5,689 nt of DNA from an uncultured Clostridia bacterium (GCA_947307505.1 CAMZJG010000078.1:1-5689); one strand, 5' to 3'. Numbered from the stretch's first letter, positions 1 to 5,689 are shown. Notes: a model not told the origin generated them from the sequence alone. Made by a program: numbers and translations.

Positions 1-1025
1 GTGCGCTTGCGGATCTCCCGGCCCGACTGCTGGTTCATCTCCATGCAGCGGATGCGCAGCATCCCCAGAAGCTCCAGCACTTCCTCGTCCGTGATGCGTC
101 CGGCGTCCATATCCGCCCGGTAGAAGGGGTACATATACTGGTCGAAGCGGCCGATGGTGGGAGTGGGAGAGGGGTTCACCATCATGAACATGAACCAGAA
201 GCACTGCAGGGCTTCCCGGAAGGTGCGGGCGGACAGGGCGGGGACTCGGGCGCAGATCTCCGAGATCTCCAGCAACTCCTGTTTCCGCCGGGGATCCGTT
301 TCTTTTTCTGCCGTCTCCTTCGCCAGAGCGGAGAAGCGCTTCCCGTAATTCACCAGGCCCTGGAGGGACAGCTTCATGGCCTGGAGGGTGATGCCCCGTT
401 CGAAGCTGCGCTTGTCGAAATACCGGTTGTTCCGGATCTCCTCGTCGCATTCGGCGATCATGGCCTCCAGTCCCTTGTTCAGGGCTTGGGCAAAGTCGAT
501 GCACAGGAGGGTCCAGCCCGGGCCGTTTCCCAGACCGGAGCAGGCGGCGCCTCCTCCCACGCGGTTGCCCAGGGTCTTGTTCTTCTTCCAGGGGGCCAGC
601 ATCATGCCGCTGCGGGCGAAGATATCCAAGCGCTCGTTCTCCGCAATGATCAGGTTGGCTCCCTGGTACATGCCGAAGGGATGGAACTGTTCGTTGATGC
701 GGAGCATCTCCTCCTGATCCTCCGGGGAGAAGTCGAAGCCGTCCTCCCGCAGATACTCGCACTCCTCTTTGCTCCATTTCCCAAGGCCGGCCTCGATCTC
801 AAGGCCCCAGGGCTTGCTGGCCGGGTTGCCTACAAAGAGCTCGTCCTCCCCGATAAAGATGGGGAACTGCTCCAGAACGTTCTTCAGCGTCTGGCCGCGG
901 CGCAGGATGGCGGGGTACCCCGCGCACTCCGCTTCGGTCTTCGTGATGATCTTGAATTTCTCGATGCCGATATGCTGATGATCCGTTTTGATCCGGCTGT
1001 ACATCCTCCGCAGTCTGTCCGTCAT
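1..1025 (-). CDS. Glycyl radical enzyme, pyruvate formate-lyase-like (N-terminal part, runs off left edge)
   Basis: This is the N-terminal 341 codons of a cytoplasmic pyruvate formate-lyase (PFL) domain protein of the glycyl radical enzyme superfamily, which uses a backbone glycyl radical and a cysteine thiyl radical for anaerobic C-C, C-N, C-O or C-S bond cleavage. Recognisable family segments are IRRxxxLxxVLExxPIxIxxDELxVGNPASKP-like residues 40-72, RTFREALQCFW at 267-277, and IGRFDQYMYPFYRADM at 291-306, followed by a helix ITDEEVLELL at 311-320. Full-length relatives are roughly 750-900 residues, so the catalytic Cys and the C-terminal glycyl radical motif lie beyond the window and cannot be checked. 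The start is ATG 1025 with AAAGGAG nine bases upstream. The substrate cannot be assigned. The family is oxygen-sensitive and needs a radical SAM activase, none of which is in view. It diverges from the hydrolase pair. Confidence 0.88.
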   Translation of the reverse strand, partial: MTDRLRRMYSRIKTDHQHIGIEKFKIITKTEAECAGYPAILRRGQTLKNVLEQFPIFIGEDELFVGNPASKPWGLEIEAGLGKWSKEECEYLREDGFDFSPEDQEEMLRINEQFHPFGMYQGANLIIAENERLDIFARSGMMLAPWKKNKTLGNRVGGGAACSGLGNGPGWTLLCIDFAQALNKGLEAMIAECDEEIRNNRYFDKRSFERGITLQAMKLSLQGLVNYGKRFSALAKETAEKETDPRRKQELLEISEICARVPALSARTFREALQCFWFMFMMVNPSPTPTIGRFDQYMYPFYRADMDAGRITDEEVLELLGMLRIRCMEMNQQSGREIRKR

Positions 1026-1034
1026 TTCCCGTCA

Positions 1035-1041
1035 CTCCTTT
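1035..1041 (-). promoter_or_regulatory. Ribosome binding site of the glycyl radical enzyme gene
   Basis: On the minus strand AAAGGAG sits nine bases before ATG 1025. It decides the start of the glycyl radical enzyme, because the coding frame is already open at the left edge and no other in-frame start has a comparable site. Confidence 0.8.
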
Positions 1042-1052
1042 GACAACATGCT

Positions 1053-1058
1053 ATCATA
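1053..1058 (-). promoter_or_regulatory. Possible -10 element for the glycyl radical enzyme gene
   Basis: The minus strand reads TATGAT (5 of 6 to the consensus) 27 bases upstream of the start codon, but no good -35 hexamer lies 16-18 bases further up. A short inverted repeat, ATCAT (1053-1057) and ATGAT (1065-1069), overlaps it. A weak or activator-dependent promoter is possible; this is inference from a short motif. Confidence 0.3.
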
Positions 1059-1083
1059 TCCGGAATGATTTGTATATGCCCGA

Positions 1084-1111
1084 TTGACAGGGGTTTCCGC
1101 CTGATTGTAAC
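1084..1111 (+). promoter_or_regulatory. Sigma-A type promoter for the hydrolase pair
   Basis: A perfect -35 TTGACA at 1084-1089 is followed after 16 bases by TGTAAC at 1106-1111 (4 of 6 to TATAAT). Transcription would begin near 1118, giving a leader of only about 19 bases that carries the ribosome binding site AAAGGAG (1122-1128) before ATG 1137. It lies in the 111-bp region shared with the divergent glycyl radical enzyme gene. Confidence 0.55.
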
Positions 1112-1136
1112 ATGGAAACGGAAAGGAGCGTCCGCC

Positions 1137-1937
1137 ATGGAACAGTATCAGAGAAAAACCATCCTCCCGGGGATCACCCTGCTGTACGGCTTCCCGGAGG
1201 AGTGCTGCATCTACGCGGCAGAGGGGGAGCGGACTCTGGCCCTCATCGACACGGGCATGGGGAAGGGCGATCTCCCGGCGGCCCTGGAGGCCCTGGCCCC
1301 GGGGAAGGAGATCCTGGTTTTCAATACCCATTGCCACTTCGACCACAGCGCGGGAAATTACCTCTTTCCGGAGGTGCACATGCACCCCGGGTGCGGGCAG
1401 GACCAGGATGAGACGGAAGCCATGCCCGGCGCGGGACGCCCCTGCGCCCGCCGGATCCCGGTGCGGGAGGGGGATACCTTCGACCTGGGGGGCGTCACCC
1501 TGGAGGTGATCGAAACTCCGGGCCACACCCCCGGCTGCATCTGCCTCCTGGACCGGACCCGCCGGGTCCTGTTCGCGGGGGATCTCATCGGGTCGGACGA
1601 CCACAATGTATGGATGCTGGACCATCTTCCCTGGGTGAAGTTCTCCACCGTGTCCCTGGAATGCTATCTCCGGTCCCTGGAGAAGGTGGAGGCTCTGGAG
1701 GATCGCTATGACGGCTTCCTCTGCGGCCATGACGACCGCATCCTGGGCAGGGAGTACCTGCGGGAGCTCATACGCCTGACCCGCAGCGTGCTGGATGGCA
1801 CGGCAAAACCGGAGCGCCCGGATATCCCCTCCCCGCCGGGGCAGGACCCGGTGGTATGCTGGAGGGTAAGGGGAGAGGACGTTCCCACGGCGATCCTCTA
1901 CCAGGAGGAAAGCATCCATGACAGGAAGAGAGGGTGA
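1137..1937 (+). CDS. MBL-fold metallo-hydrolase, first of a tandem pair
   Basis: A 266-residue soluble protein with a complete metallo-beta-lactamase-fold dinuclear metal site: HCHFDH at residues 65-70 (H65, H67, D69, H70), H130 in TPGHTPG, D149 in FAGD, and H198 in CGHDD. This set is typical of the glyoxalase II-like branch of the superfamily (thioesterases, lactonases and other hydrolases); the substrate cannot be read from sequence. No signal peptide or membrane segment is visible, so it is probably cytoplasmic. ATG 1137 is chosen because AAAGGAG precedes it by eight bases; an upstream in-frame ATG at 1065 would add 24 residues but would precede the predicted promoter and has no comparable site. 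The last 20 bases overlap the next gene, a paralogue with the same layout, so the two are very likely co-transcribed. Confidence 0.9.
   Translation: MEQYQRKTILPGITLLYGFPEECCIYAAEGERTLALIDTGMGKGDLPAALEALAPGKEILVFNTHCHFDHSAGNYLFPEVHMHPGCGQDQDETEAMPGAGRPCARRIPVREGDTFDLGGVTLEVIETPGHTPGCICLLDRTRRVLFAGDLIGSDDHNVWMLDHLPWVKFSTVSLECYLRSLEKVEALEDRYDGFLCGHDDRILGREYLRELIRLTRSVLDGTAKPERPDIPSPPGQDPVVCWRVRGEDVPTAILYQEESIHDRKRG
1903..1908 (+). promoter_or_regulatory. Ribosome binding site of the second hydrolase, inside the first
   Basis: AGGAGG lies nine bases before ATG 1918, within the last codons of the first hydrolase gene. It favours start 1918 and a 20-base overlap, an arrangement compatible with translational coupling. 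The alternative ATG 1942 has GGTGA four bases upstream and would align better with the paralogue's N-terminus. Confidence 0.65.
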
Positions 1938-2724
1938 GAGTATGGCACATACCGTGACGAGGATTGCCGAAGGCGTGAGCCTCATCAAGGGAATCGACTT
2001 TGAGTGCTGCATCTGGCTCGTGGAGGGCCGGGAAAAAGCCCTGCTGGTGGATACCGGCCTGGGGCTGGGGGACCTGCGCGGGGAGGTGGAAGCCCTGACG
2101 GACAAACCGGTCGTCGTTGTGAACACCCACGGCCACGGGGACCACAGCGGGGGGAATTATGCCTTTGACCGGGTATATATGCATCCCGCCGCACTGACCG
2201 ATGCGGAGGCCGCTTTGGAGATGACGGAGATGTTCGCTTCCCCGGAGGAACTGGCCGCCATCCGGCGGCGCATGGAGGAAAGACCTGCGGAGCCCCGGTT
2301 CCTCCGGGAGGGGGATGCGTTCGATCTGGGGGGACGGCGGCTGGAGATATTTGAAATCCCCGGGCATACACCCGGGGACATCGCCCTGTATGATCGGGAG
2401 GCCGGATTGCTGTTCAGCGGGGACAGCATGGTCAAGTCCATGGACGTGCTCCTGGTGGTGCCCCAGACCGTCTCCATGGAGGCATATGCCCGGAGCATCC
2501 GCAAGCTGGCCGCCCTGGAGGGAGTCGCGGGTTTCTGCAGCGGCCACGACCCATGCATCATGCCCCGATCCTTCCTGCTGGACTGCCTGGCATGCGCCGA
2601 GGAGATCCTGGAGGACAGAGCCCAGGTGCAGGCAGTGGACCCCGGCCTCCCGGGCGTAGCGAGCTGCCTGCGGGCCGTGCATGGGGATGCGGCGATCCTC
2701 TGCTTTCCGGAAAAACTGCGCTGA
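1918..2724 (+). CDS. MBL-fold metallo-hydrolase, second of a tandem pair
   Basis: A 268-residue paralogue of the gene before it. The metal site is complete: HGHGDH at residues 71-76 (H71, H73, D75, H76), H150 in IPGHTPG, D169 in FSGD, and H210 in SGHD. Segments shared with its neighbour include ECCIW/ECCIY near the N-terminus, the VDTG strand, GNY plus MHP just after the first metal motif, and REGDxFDLGG before H150. It differs by a longer, charged, probably helical segment at about residues 92-126, between the first two metal motifs, which suggests a different substrate pocket. The start is uncertain: ATG 1918 has the strong AGGAGG, while ATG 1942 (260 residues) matches the paralogue's start. 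No export signal is seen. A terminator follows within the convergent MATE gene. The enzymatic substrate is unknown. Confidence 0.9.
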   Translation: MTGREGESMAHTVTRIAEGVSLIKGIDFECCIWLVEGREKALLVDTGLGLGDLRGEVEALTDKPVVVVNTHGHGDHSGGNYAFDRVYMHPAALTDAEAALEMTEMFASPEELAAIRRRMEERPAEPRFLREGDAFDLGGRRLEIFEIPGHTPGDIALYDREAGLLFSGDSMVKSMDVLLVVPQTVSMEAYARSIRKLAALEGVAGFCSGHDPCIMPRSFLLDCLACAEEILEDRAQVQAVDPGLPGVASCLRAVHGDAAILCFPEKLR

Positions 2725-2750
2725 CAAGCGATGCGCTTCCGCGTCAGCGC
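2711..2750 (-). terminator. Rho-independent terminator of the MATE gene
   Basis: On the minus strand a perfect 8-bp outer stem (GCGCTGAC, 2750-2743, with GTCAGCGC, 2725-2718) encloses a 5-bp inner stem (AAGCG/CGCTT) closed by a 3-base loop. AG and then five T residues (2715-2711) follow. The stem covers the MATE stop codon, and the T tract lies in the last codons of the second hydrolase. Confidence 0.82.
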
Positions 2751-4150
2751 TCCGCGCCCCGGGGTTTCTGCCCCGGGGGCATTTTTCTGGTGAGCTCCGT
2801 CCATCGGCCGGAGCGGTAATAGAGAACGAAGATCACGAACAGAAGCAGATTGTGGCAGATCATGGCTCCCCAGGCTGCAGTGAGGCCGTAGTGCAGCAGG
2901 GAGACGAGGATGAACGTGCCCACGATCCGCACGCCCCACATGCCGATCACGTTGAACAGGAAGGGAGCCTTGGTGTTTCCCGCCCCCTGGAGGCAGCCCT
3001 CCAACACGATGTATACCCCATAGAAGGGTTCGGACAGGGCCACCATCCGCAGCACCCGGGAGCTGAGGGCGATGACGCCGGCGTCCCGGGAGAAGAGACC
3101 GGCCATCACCGGGGCAAAGGTAAAGAGCAGGGCGCCGGACAGGACCATGAGTCCCGTTTCCAGCACCAGGATGGCGGAGGTAATGCTCCGCAGCCGTTCC
3201 CGATCCCTGGCGCCGATACACTCCCCGGTAAGGGTAGCGGCGGCGGTCTGCATGCCGTACCCCGGCACGTAGAAAGCGGATTCCACCGTGTTGGCCACGG
3301 TGTGGGCGGCGGTGGAGATCTCCCCCAGGGAGTTGATCATGCTGGCGAAGATCACGTAGCCCAGGCTGGTGGCGAAGCGCTGGAGCACCGCGGGCACGGC
3401 CACCCGCAGGCAGGGGAGAAGCACCGCCCGGTCCGGCTTCAGGGAGTACCCGGCGGGGGAGATCTCCTTGTGCCGCCATAGGACCAGCATCAGCACCACG
3501 CCCCCCAGGACGAAGCTGATGGCGCTGGCAACGGCGGCGCCCACCACGCCCCAGCCCGCGCCCCACACCCGGAAAGACGCGCCGAAGAGGGTCAGATTCC
3601 GGGCGGGAAAGATGAGCAGGGCGTTCAGGAGCACGTTCACGATGTTCATGAGGATGCCCGCCAGCATAGGGGAGCGGGTGTCCCCCGCCGCCCGGAGGAG
3701 AGTGCCCGCCAGCATGCTGGCGGCCCGGAACAGGGTGGGGACATAGATGATGAAAAAATACCGGGAGGCCAGAGGCCGGATGGATTCCTCCACCTGCATC
3801 CAGGCCGGGATGACGCCGGCCAGAGCCAGGGGAAGGGCGGTGAACACCAGGCCGATGATCAGCATCATCAGTACCGCCTGGGCGGAAGCCCTGCGGGCGC
3901 GGTCATAGTCCTGCGCCCCCCGGGCCTGGGAGATATAGGCCAGGAAGCCCACCCCCATGGAGCCGATGGTGGAGCCGATGAGCCAGTTCACGGTGGTGGT
4001 GGAGCCCACGGCGGCGGTGGCGGCGGTGCCCAGAGCGCCCACCATGGCGGTATCGATATACTGTACGGCGGTGTGCATCAGCTGCTCCAGCATGGTGGGG
4101 CCGGCCAGACGGAACACGGTGCCGGTTCGGGACAGATCGGGTCTTTTCAT
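2744..4150 (-). CDS. MATE-family efflux transporter
   Basis: A 468-residue integral membrane protein of the multidrug and toxic compound extrusion family, which exports cationic drugs or metabolites in exchange for Na+ or H+. Length and layout fit the usual 12-helix, two-lobe family. Evidence includes the N-terminal LAGPTMLEQLMHTAVQYIDTAMVG segment (15-38), a cytoplasmic loop GAQDYDRARRA (78-88), and the internally repeated loop motifs LLRAAGDTRSPM (151-162) and CLQGAGNTKAPF (386-397), which mark the two related halves. Hydrophobic helices run to about residue 445, then a basic tail. The start is ATG 4150 with only a modest AGGT six bases upstream. It diverges from the penicillin-binding protein gene and converges on the hydrolase pair, so it is probably transcribed alone. 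The substrate cannot be assigned. Confidence 0.94.
   Translation of the reverse strand: MKRPDLSRTGTVFRLAGPTMLEQLMHTAVQYIDTAMVGALGTAATAAVGSTTTVNWLIGSTIGSMGVGFLAYISQARGAQDYDRARRASAQAVLMMLIIGLVFTALPLALAGVIPAWMQVEESIRPLASRYFFIIYVPTLFRAASMLAGTLLRAAGDTRSPMLAGILMNIVNVLLNALLIFPARNLTLFGASFRVWGAGWGVVGAAVASAISFVLGGVVLMLVLWRHKEISPAGYSLKPDRAVLLPCLRVAVPAVLQRFATSLGYVIFASMINSLGEISTAAHTVANTVESAFYVPGYGMQTAAATLTGECIGARDRERLRSITSAILVLETGLMVLSGALLFTFAPVMAGLFSRDAGVIALSSRVLRMVALSEPFYGVYIVLEGCLQGAGNTKAPFLFNVIGMWGVRIVGTFILVSLLHYGLTAAWGAMICHNLLLFVIFVLYYRSGRWTELTRKMPPGQKPRGAER
2756..2786 (+). terminator. Rho-independent terminator of the hydrolase pair
   Basis: GCCCCGGGG (2756-2764) pairs with CCCCGGGGGC (2771-2780, one bulged G) around the loop TTTCTG, followed by A and five T residues (2782-2786). 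It begins 31 bases after the second hydrolase's stop and lies inside the last codons of the convergent MATE gene. On the minus strand no T tract follows, so it acts in the plus direction only. Confidence 0.8.
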
Positions 4151-4162
4151 CGTTGTACCTGC

Positions 4163-4197
4163 TTCGGAAGGGAATTGCGCTCCGAAGCCGGAGCGTT
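4163..4197 (-). promoter_or_regulatory. MATE 5' leader with two mutually exclusive hairpins
   Basis: Read on the minus strand, the leader can form hairpin A (CGCTCCG 4197-4191 with CGGAGCG 4186-4180, loop GCTT) or hairpin B (GCTTCGGA 4190-4183 with TCCGAAGC 4170-4163, 12-base loop). The arms overlap at 4183-4186, so both cannot form together. The 3' arm of B ends directly beside the AGGT ribosome binding site of MATE. The pairing is seen in the sequence; a regulatory switch is inference. The 28-bp inverted repeat could instead be a repressor operator in DNA. Confidence 0.5.
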
Positions 4198-4204
4198 ATT
4201 TTAT

Positions 4205-4210
4205 ATTATA
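4205..4210 (-). promoter_or_regulatory. Extended -10 promoter element of the MATE gene
   Basis: The minus strand carries TGC directly followed by TATAAT, an extended -10. The hexamer 17 bases upstream (TGGCGA, 4233-4228) matches the -35 consensus poorly. Transcription would start near 4198, right at the leader hairpins, giving a leader of just under 50 bases. Confidence 0.6.
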
Positions 4211-4250
4211 GCACAGTTCTTTCCCTTTCGCCACAGGCAACCGGTTTGGA

Positions 4251-4278
4251 TTGACAGAAGCGGGTACAATGGTATAAT
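4251..4278 (+). promoter_or_regulatory. Consensus sigma-A promoter of the penicillin-binding protein gene
   Basis: TTGACA (4251-4256) and TATAAT (4273-4278) both match the consensus perfectly, with 16 bases between them and TGG just before the -10, making it also an extended -10. Transcription would start near 4285, giving a leader of about 29 bases. This should be a strong, constitutive promoter. Confidence 0.88.
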
Positions 4279-4300
4279 ATATTCCTTACCGTTGAGAAGC

Positions 4301-4309
4301 GGAGGTGAG
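4301..4309 (+). promoter_or_regulatory. Ribosome binding site that fixes a TTG start
   Basis: GGAGGTGAG is close to the full anti-Shine-Dalgarno complement. The core GGAGG ends eight bases before TTG 4314. An in-frame TGA at 4293-4295 closes the frame upstream, and the only other upstream in-frame start codon, GTG 4305, lies within the site itself, so TTG is the start. Confidence 0.82.
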
Positions 4310-4313
4310 GCAT

Positions 4314-5689
4314 TTGCTGAAAGAATGGTTTGAAAACATCAGTTGGCTCAACGTGTTGAAGGAGTTTATCCTGGGCATCCTGCGGATCGCAGGCCGTGTG
4401 ATCGGCCTGGCGCTGAAGGTCGTGCTCACGGTCGTGCTCATTGCCATATGCACCGGTTTCCTGTTCCTGGTGATCTTCTCCACCTATGTGAAGAACACCC
4501 TGGCGGAGGATCTGCCGGTGAAGCTTTCCGATTTCAATCTGACTCAGTCCAGCATCATCTATTATTGGGATAAGGAAACCAATCAGTATGAGGTCCTGGA
4601 TCAGCTCTCCGGCCTGGAGGGCGACCGAATCTGGGTGAATTATGAGGATCTGAACCCCTGGCTGGAGAAAGCCGCCGTAGCCATCGAGGACCACAATTTC
4701 TACGACCATTACGGGGTGGACTGGTTCCGAACCTTCGGCGCCTTTTACCAGGTTTTCCTGGGGGATTCCGACGAGGTCTTCGGCGGTTCCACCATCACGC
4801 AGCAGCTGGTGCGGAACGTGACCCTGTATAAAGAAGATACCGTCCGCCGGAAGATCGTGGAGATTTTCCGGGCCATGCAGTGCGAAAAGACCTATACCAA
4901 GGAAGAGATCATCGAGTGGTACCTCAACGTGGTCTTCTTCGGGGAGCGCAGCAACGGGGTCGAGGCCGCGGCCCATAATTACTTCGGCAAGTCCCAGAGC
5001 GAGCTCACCATGGCGGAGTGCGCCTGCATCATCGGCATCACCAATAACCCCAGCATGTACGATCCCTATCTCCATCCCAAGGCCAACAAGTCCCGGCAGG
5101 AAGCGATCCTCTCCGAGATGTACAGCCAGGGCTATATCACCAGCGAGGCGGAGTACCGCAAGGCGCTGGCTCAGGAACTGGTGTTCAAAAGCAGCAAGAG
5201 CGACGAGATCACCGGCGTCACCCGGAGCACCAGCTGGTATGTGGACGTGATCATCGAGGACGTGATCCGGGACCTGATGGAGAACAAGGGCGTGGACTAT
5301 GATACCGCCGAGACCATGCTCTTCAACGGCGGCTACCAGATCTACTCCACCATCGACATGGGCGTGCAGGATATCATCGACGAAGTGTATTCCACCGGGG
5401 AGCATCTCCCCGCGGGGTACCGGAAGAGCTCTACCCAGGATCTCCAGAGCTCCATCGTGGTCATGGATCCCTTCACCGGGGATATCCTGGGCCTCAGCGG
5501 CGGCCTGGGGGAGAAGAACGGCAGCCGGATCTTCAACCGGGCCACGGATATGCTCCGGAGCCCCGGCAGTACCATCAAGCCCGTCGCCAGCTATTCCCTC
5601 TGCCTGGACAAAGGCCTGGTCCATCCCTGGACCATATTTGACGACAGCGATTTCGTCCAGCTGAAGGGCACCACCTGGTATCCCAACAA
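4314..5689 (+). CDS. Class A penicillin-binding protein, GT51 glycosyltransferase plus transpeptidase (runs off right edge)
   Basis: 458 codons of a bifunctional, membrane-anchored peptidoglycan synthase that polymerises glycan from lipid II and crosslinks stem peptides outside the cell. Residues 1-32 are cytoplasmic and partly amphipathic; one hydrophobic signal-anchor helix spans about 33-57. The GT51 domain follows with EDHNFYDHYG (125-134, catalytic E125), GGSTITQQ (157-164), RKIVE (179-183) and EWYLNVVFFGE (201-211). The transpeptidase domain begins near 378, with the active-site motif STIK at 419-422 (nucleophile S419) in RSPGSTIKP. The SxN and KTG motifs lie beyond the window. The start is TTG 4314, set by the strong GGAGGTGAG. 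It is probably a housekeeping cell-wall gene driven by its own consensus promoter. No frameshift is seen across the visible part. Confidence 0.95.
   Translation, partial: MLKEWFENISWLNVLKEFILGILRIAGRVIGLALKVVLTVVLIAICTGFLFLVIFSTYVKNTLAEDLPVKLSDFNLTQSSIIYYWDKETNQYEVLDQLSGLEGDRIWVNYEDLNPWLEKAAVAIEDHNFYDHYGVDWFRTFGAFYQVFLGDSDEVFGGSTITQQLVRNVTLYKEDTVRRKIVEIFRAMQCEKTYTKEEIIEWYLNVVFFGERSNGVEAAAHNYFGKSQSELTMAECACIIGITNNPSMYDPYLHPKANKSRQEAILSEMYSQGYITSEAEYRKALAQELVFKSSKSDEITGVTRSTSWYVDVIIEDVIRDLMENKGVDYDTAETMLFNGGYQIYSTIDMGVQDIIDEVYSTGEHLPAGYRKSSTQDLQSSIVVMDPFTGDILGLSGGLGEKNGSRIFNRATDMLRSPGSTIKPVASYSLCLDKGLVHPWTIFDDSDFVQLKGTTWYPN
4418..4441 (+). repeat. 12-bp tandem duplication in the membrane-anchor codons
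   Basis: GGTCGTGCTCAC (4418-4429) is followed directly by GGTCGTGCTCAT (4430-4441), 11 of 12 bases identical. It encodes a repeated Val-Val-Leu-Thr/Ile unit in the transmembrane helix of the penicillin-binding protein. It may be a replication-slippage duplication, or simply codon reuse for similar residues. Confidence 0.6.

Noticed and set aside
1053..1069. The inverted repeat ATCAT/ATGAT as a defined operator
   Set aside because: The arms are only 5 bp and could arise by chance; it is mentioned under the -10 element but not called as a site.
1032..2126. A long minus-strand frame opposite the hydrolase pair
   Set aside because: It lies antisense to two genes with full metal-ligand motifs, and its sequence looks like shadow translation.
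2157..3566. A 469-codon minus-strand frame overlapping the MATE gene and the second hydrolase
   Set aside because: It is Arg/Gly/Pro-rich, spans two well-supported genes in another frame and shows no recognisable domain or binding site.
3985..4060. GGT/GGC-rich low-complexity stretch as a repeat element
   Set aside because: It is the codon pattern for an Ala/Thr/Val/Gly-rich transmembrane part of MATE, not an independent repeat.
4180..4208. The CGCTCCG/CGGAGCG hairpin followed by TTATTTTAT, read as a plus-strand terminator
   Set aside because: No plus-strand gene ends upstream, the T tract is broken by A residues, and the hairpin fits better as part of the MATE leader. It might still damp antisense transcription.
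4206..5624. A 472-codon open frame on the minus strand across the penicillin-binding protein gene
   Set aside because: It is antisense to a gene with intact GT51 and transpeptidase motifs and a consensus promoter. Its product is a low-complexity His/Asp/Gly-rich string with no domain, as expected from the opposite strand of GC-rich coding DNA.
1..5689. CRISPR arrays, tRNA or rRNA genes, insertion sequences, attachment sites, toxin-antitoxin pairs
   Set aside because: No spaced direct repeats, cloverleaf sequences, transposase or integrase motifs or small paired genes were visible on either strand; the intergenic gaps are all under 170 bp.

Overview
The window looks like chromosomal DNA from a GC-rich, low-oxygen Gram-positive bacterium, most likely a gut-type Clostridia (Oscillospiraceae-like) lineage. 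This rests on a glycyl radical enzyme (an oxygen-sensitive class), strong AGGAGG-type ribosome binding sites, sigma-A type promoters, rho-independent terminators, and a class A penicillin-binding protein with Firmicutes-style motifs. The taxonomic call is by eye, not from a search.

There are five genes, two of them cut by the window edges. (1) 1-1025, minus: N-terminal 341 codons of a pyruvate formate-lyase-like glycyl radical enzyme, substrate unknown; its catalytic Cys and glycyl radical domain lie outside. (2) 1137-1937 and 1918-2724, plus: two tandem, overlapping paralogous metallo-beta-lactamase-fold hydrolases with complete metal-ligand sets, in one transcription unit. (3) 2744-4150, minus: a full-length MATE-family multidrug/cation antiporter. 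(4) 4314-5689, plus: a class A penicillin-binding protein with a TTG start, running off the right edge within its transpeptidase domain.

The glycyl radical enzyme and the hydrolase pair diverge from a 111-bp intergenic region. The hydrolase pair and the MATE gene converge with 19 bp between stop codons, and each unit's terminator hairpin reaches into the 3' coding end of the opposing gene. The MATE and penicillin-binding protein genes diverge from a 163-bp region carrying a consensus promoter for the latter and, for MATE, an extended -10 followed by a short leader with two mutually exclusive hairpins.

Functionally these look like separate units: anaerobic radical metabolism, two hydrolases of unknown substrate, export across the membrane, and peptidoglycan synthesis. 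A link between the glycyl radical enzyme and the hydrolases is suggested only by their shared promoter region. I see no mobile element, tRNA, rRNA, CRISPR array or clearly new multi-gene system. The most unusual features are the MATE leader, the interlocked terminators and the unassigned glycyl radical enzyme.
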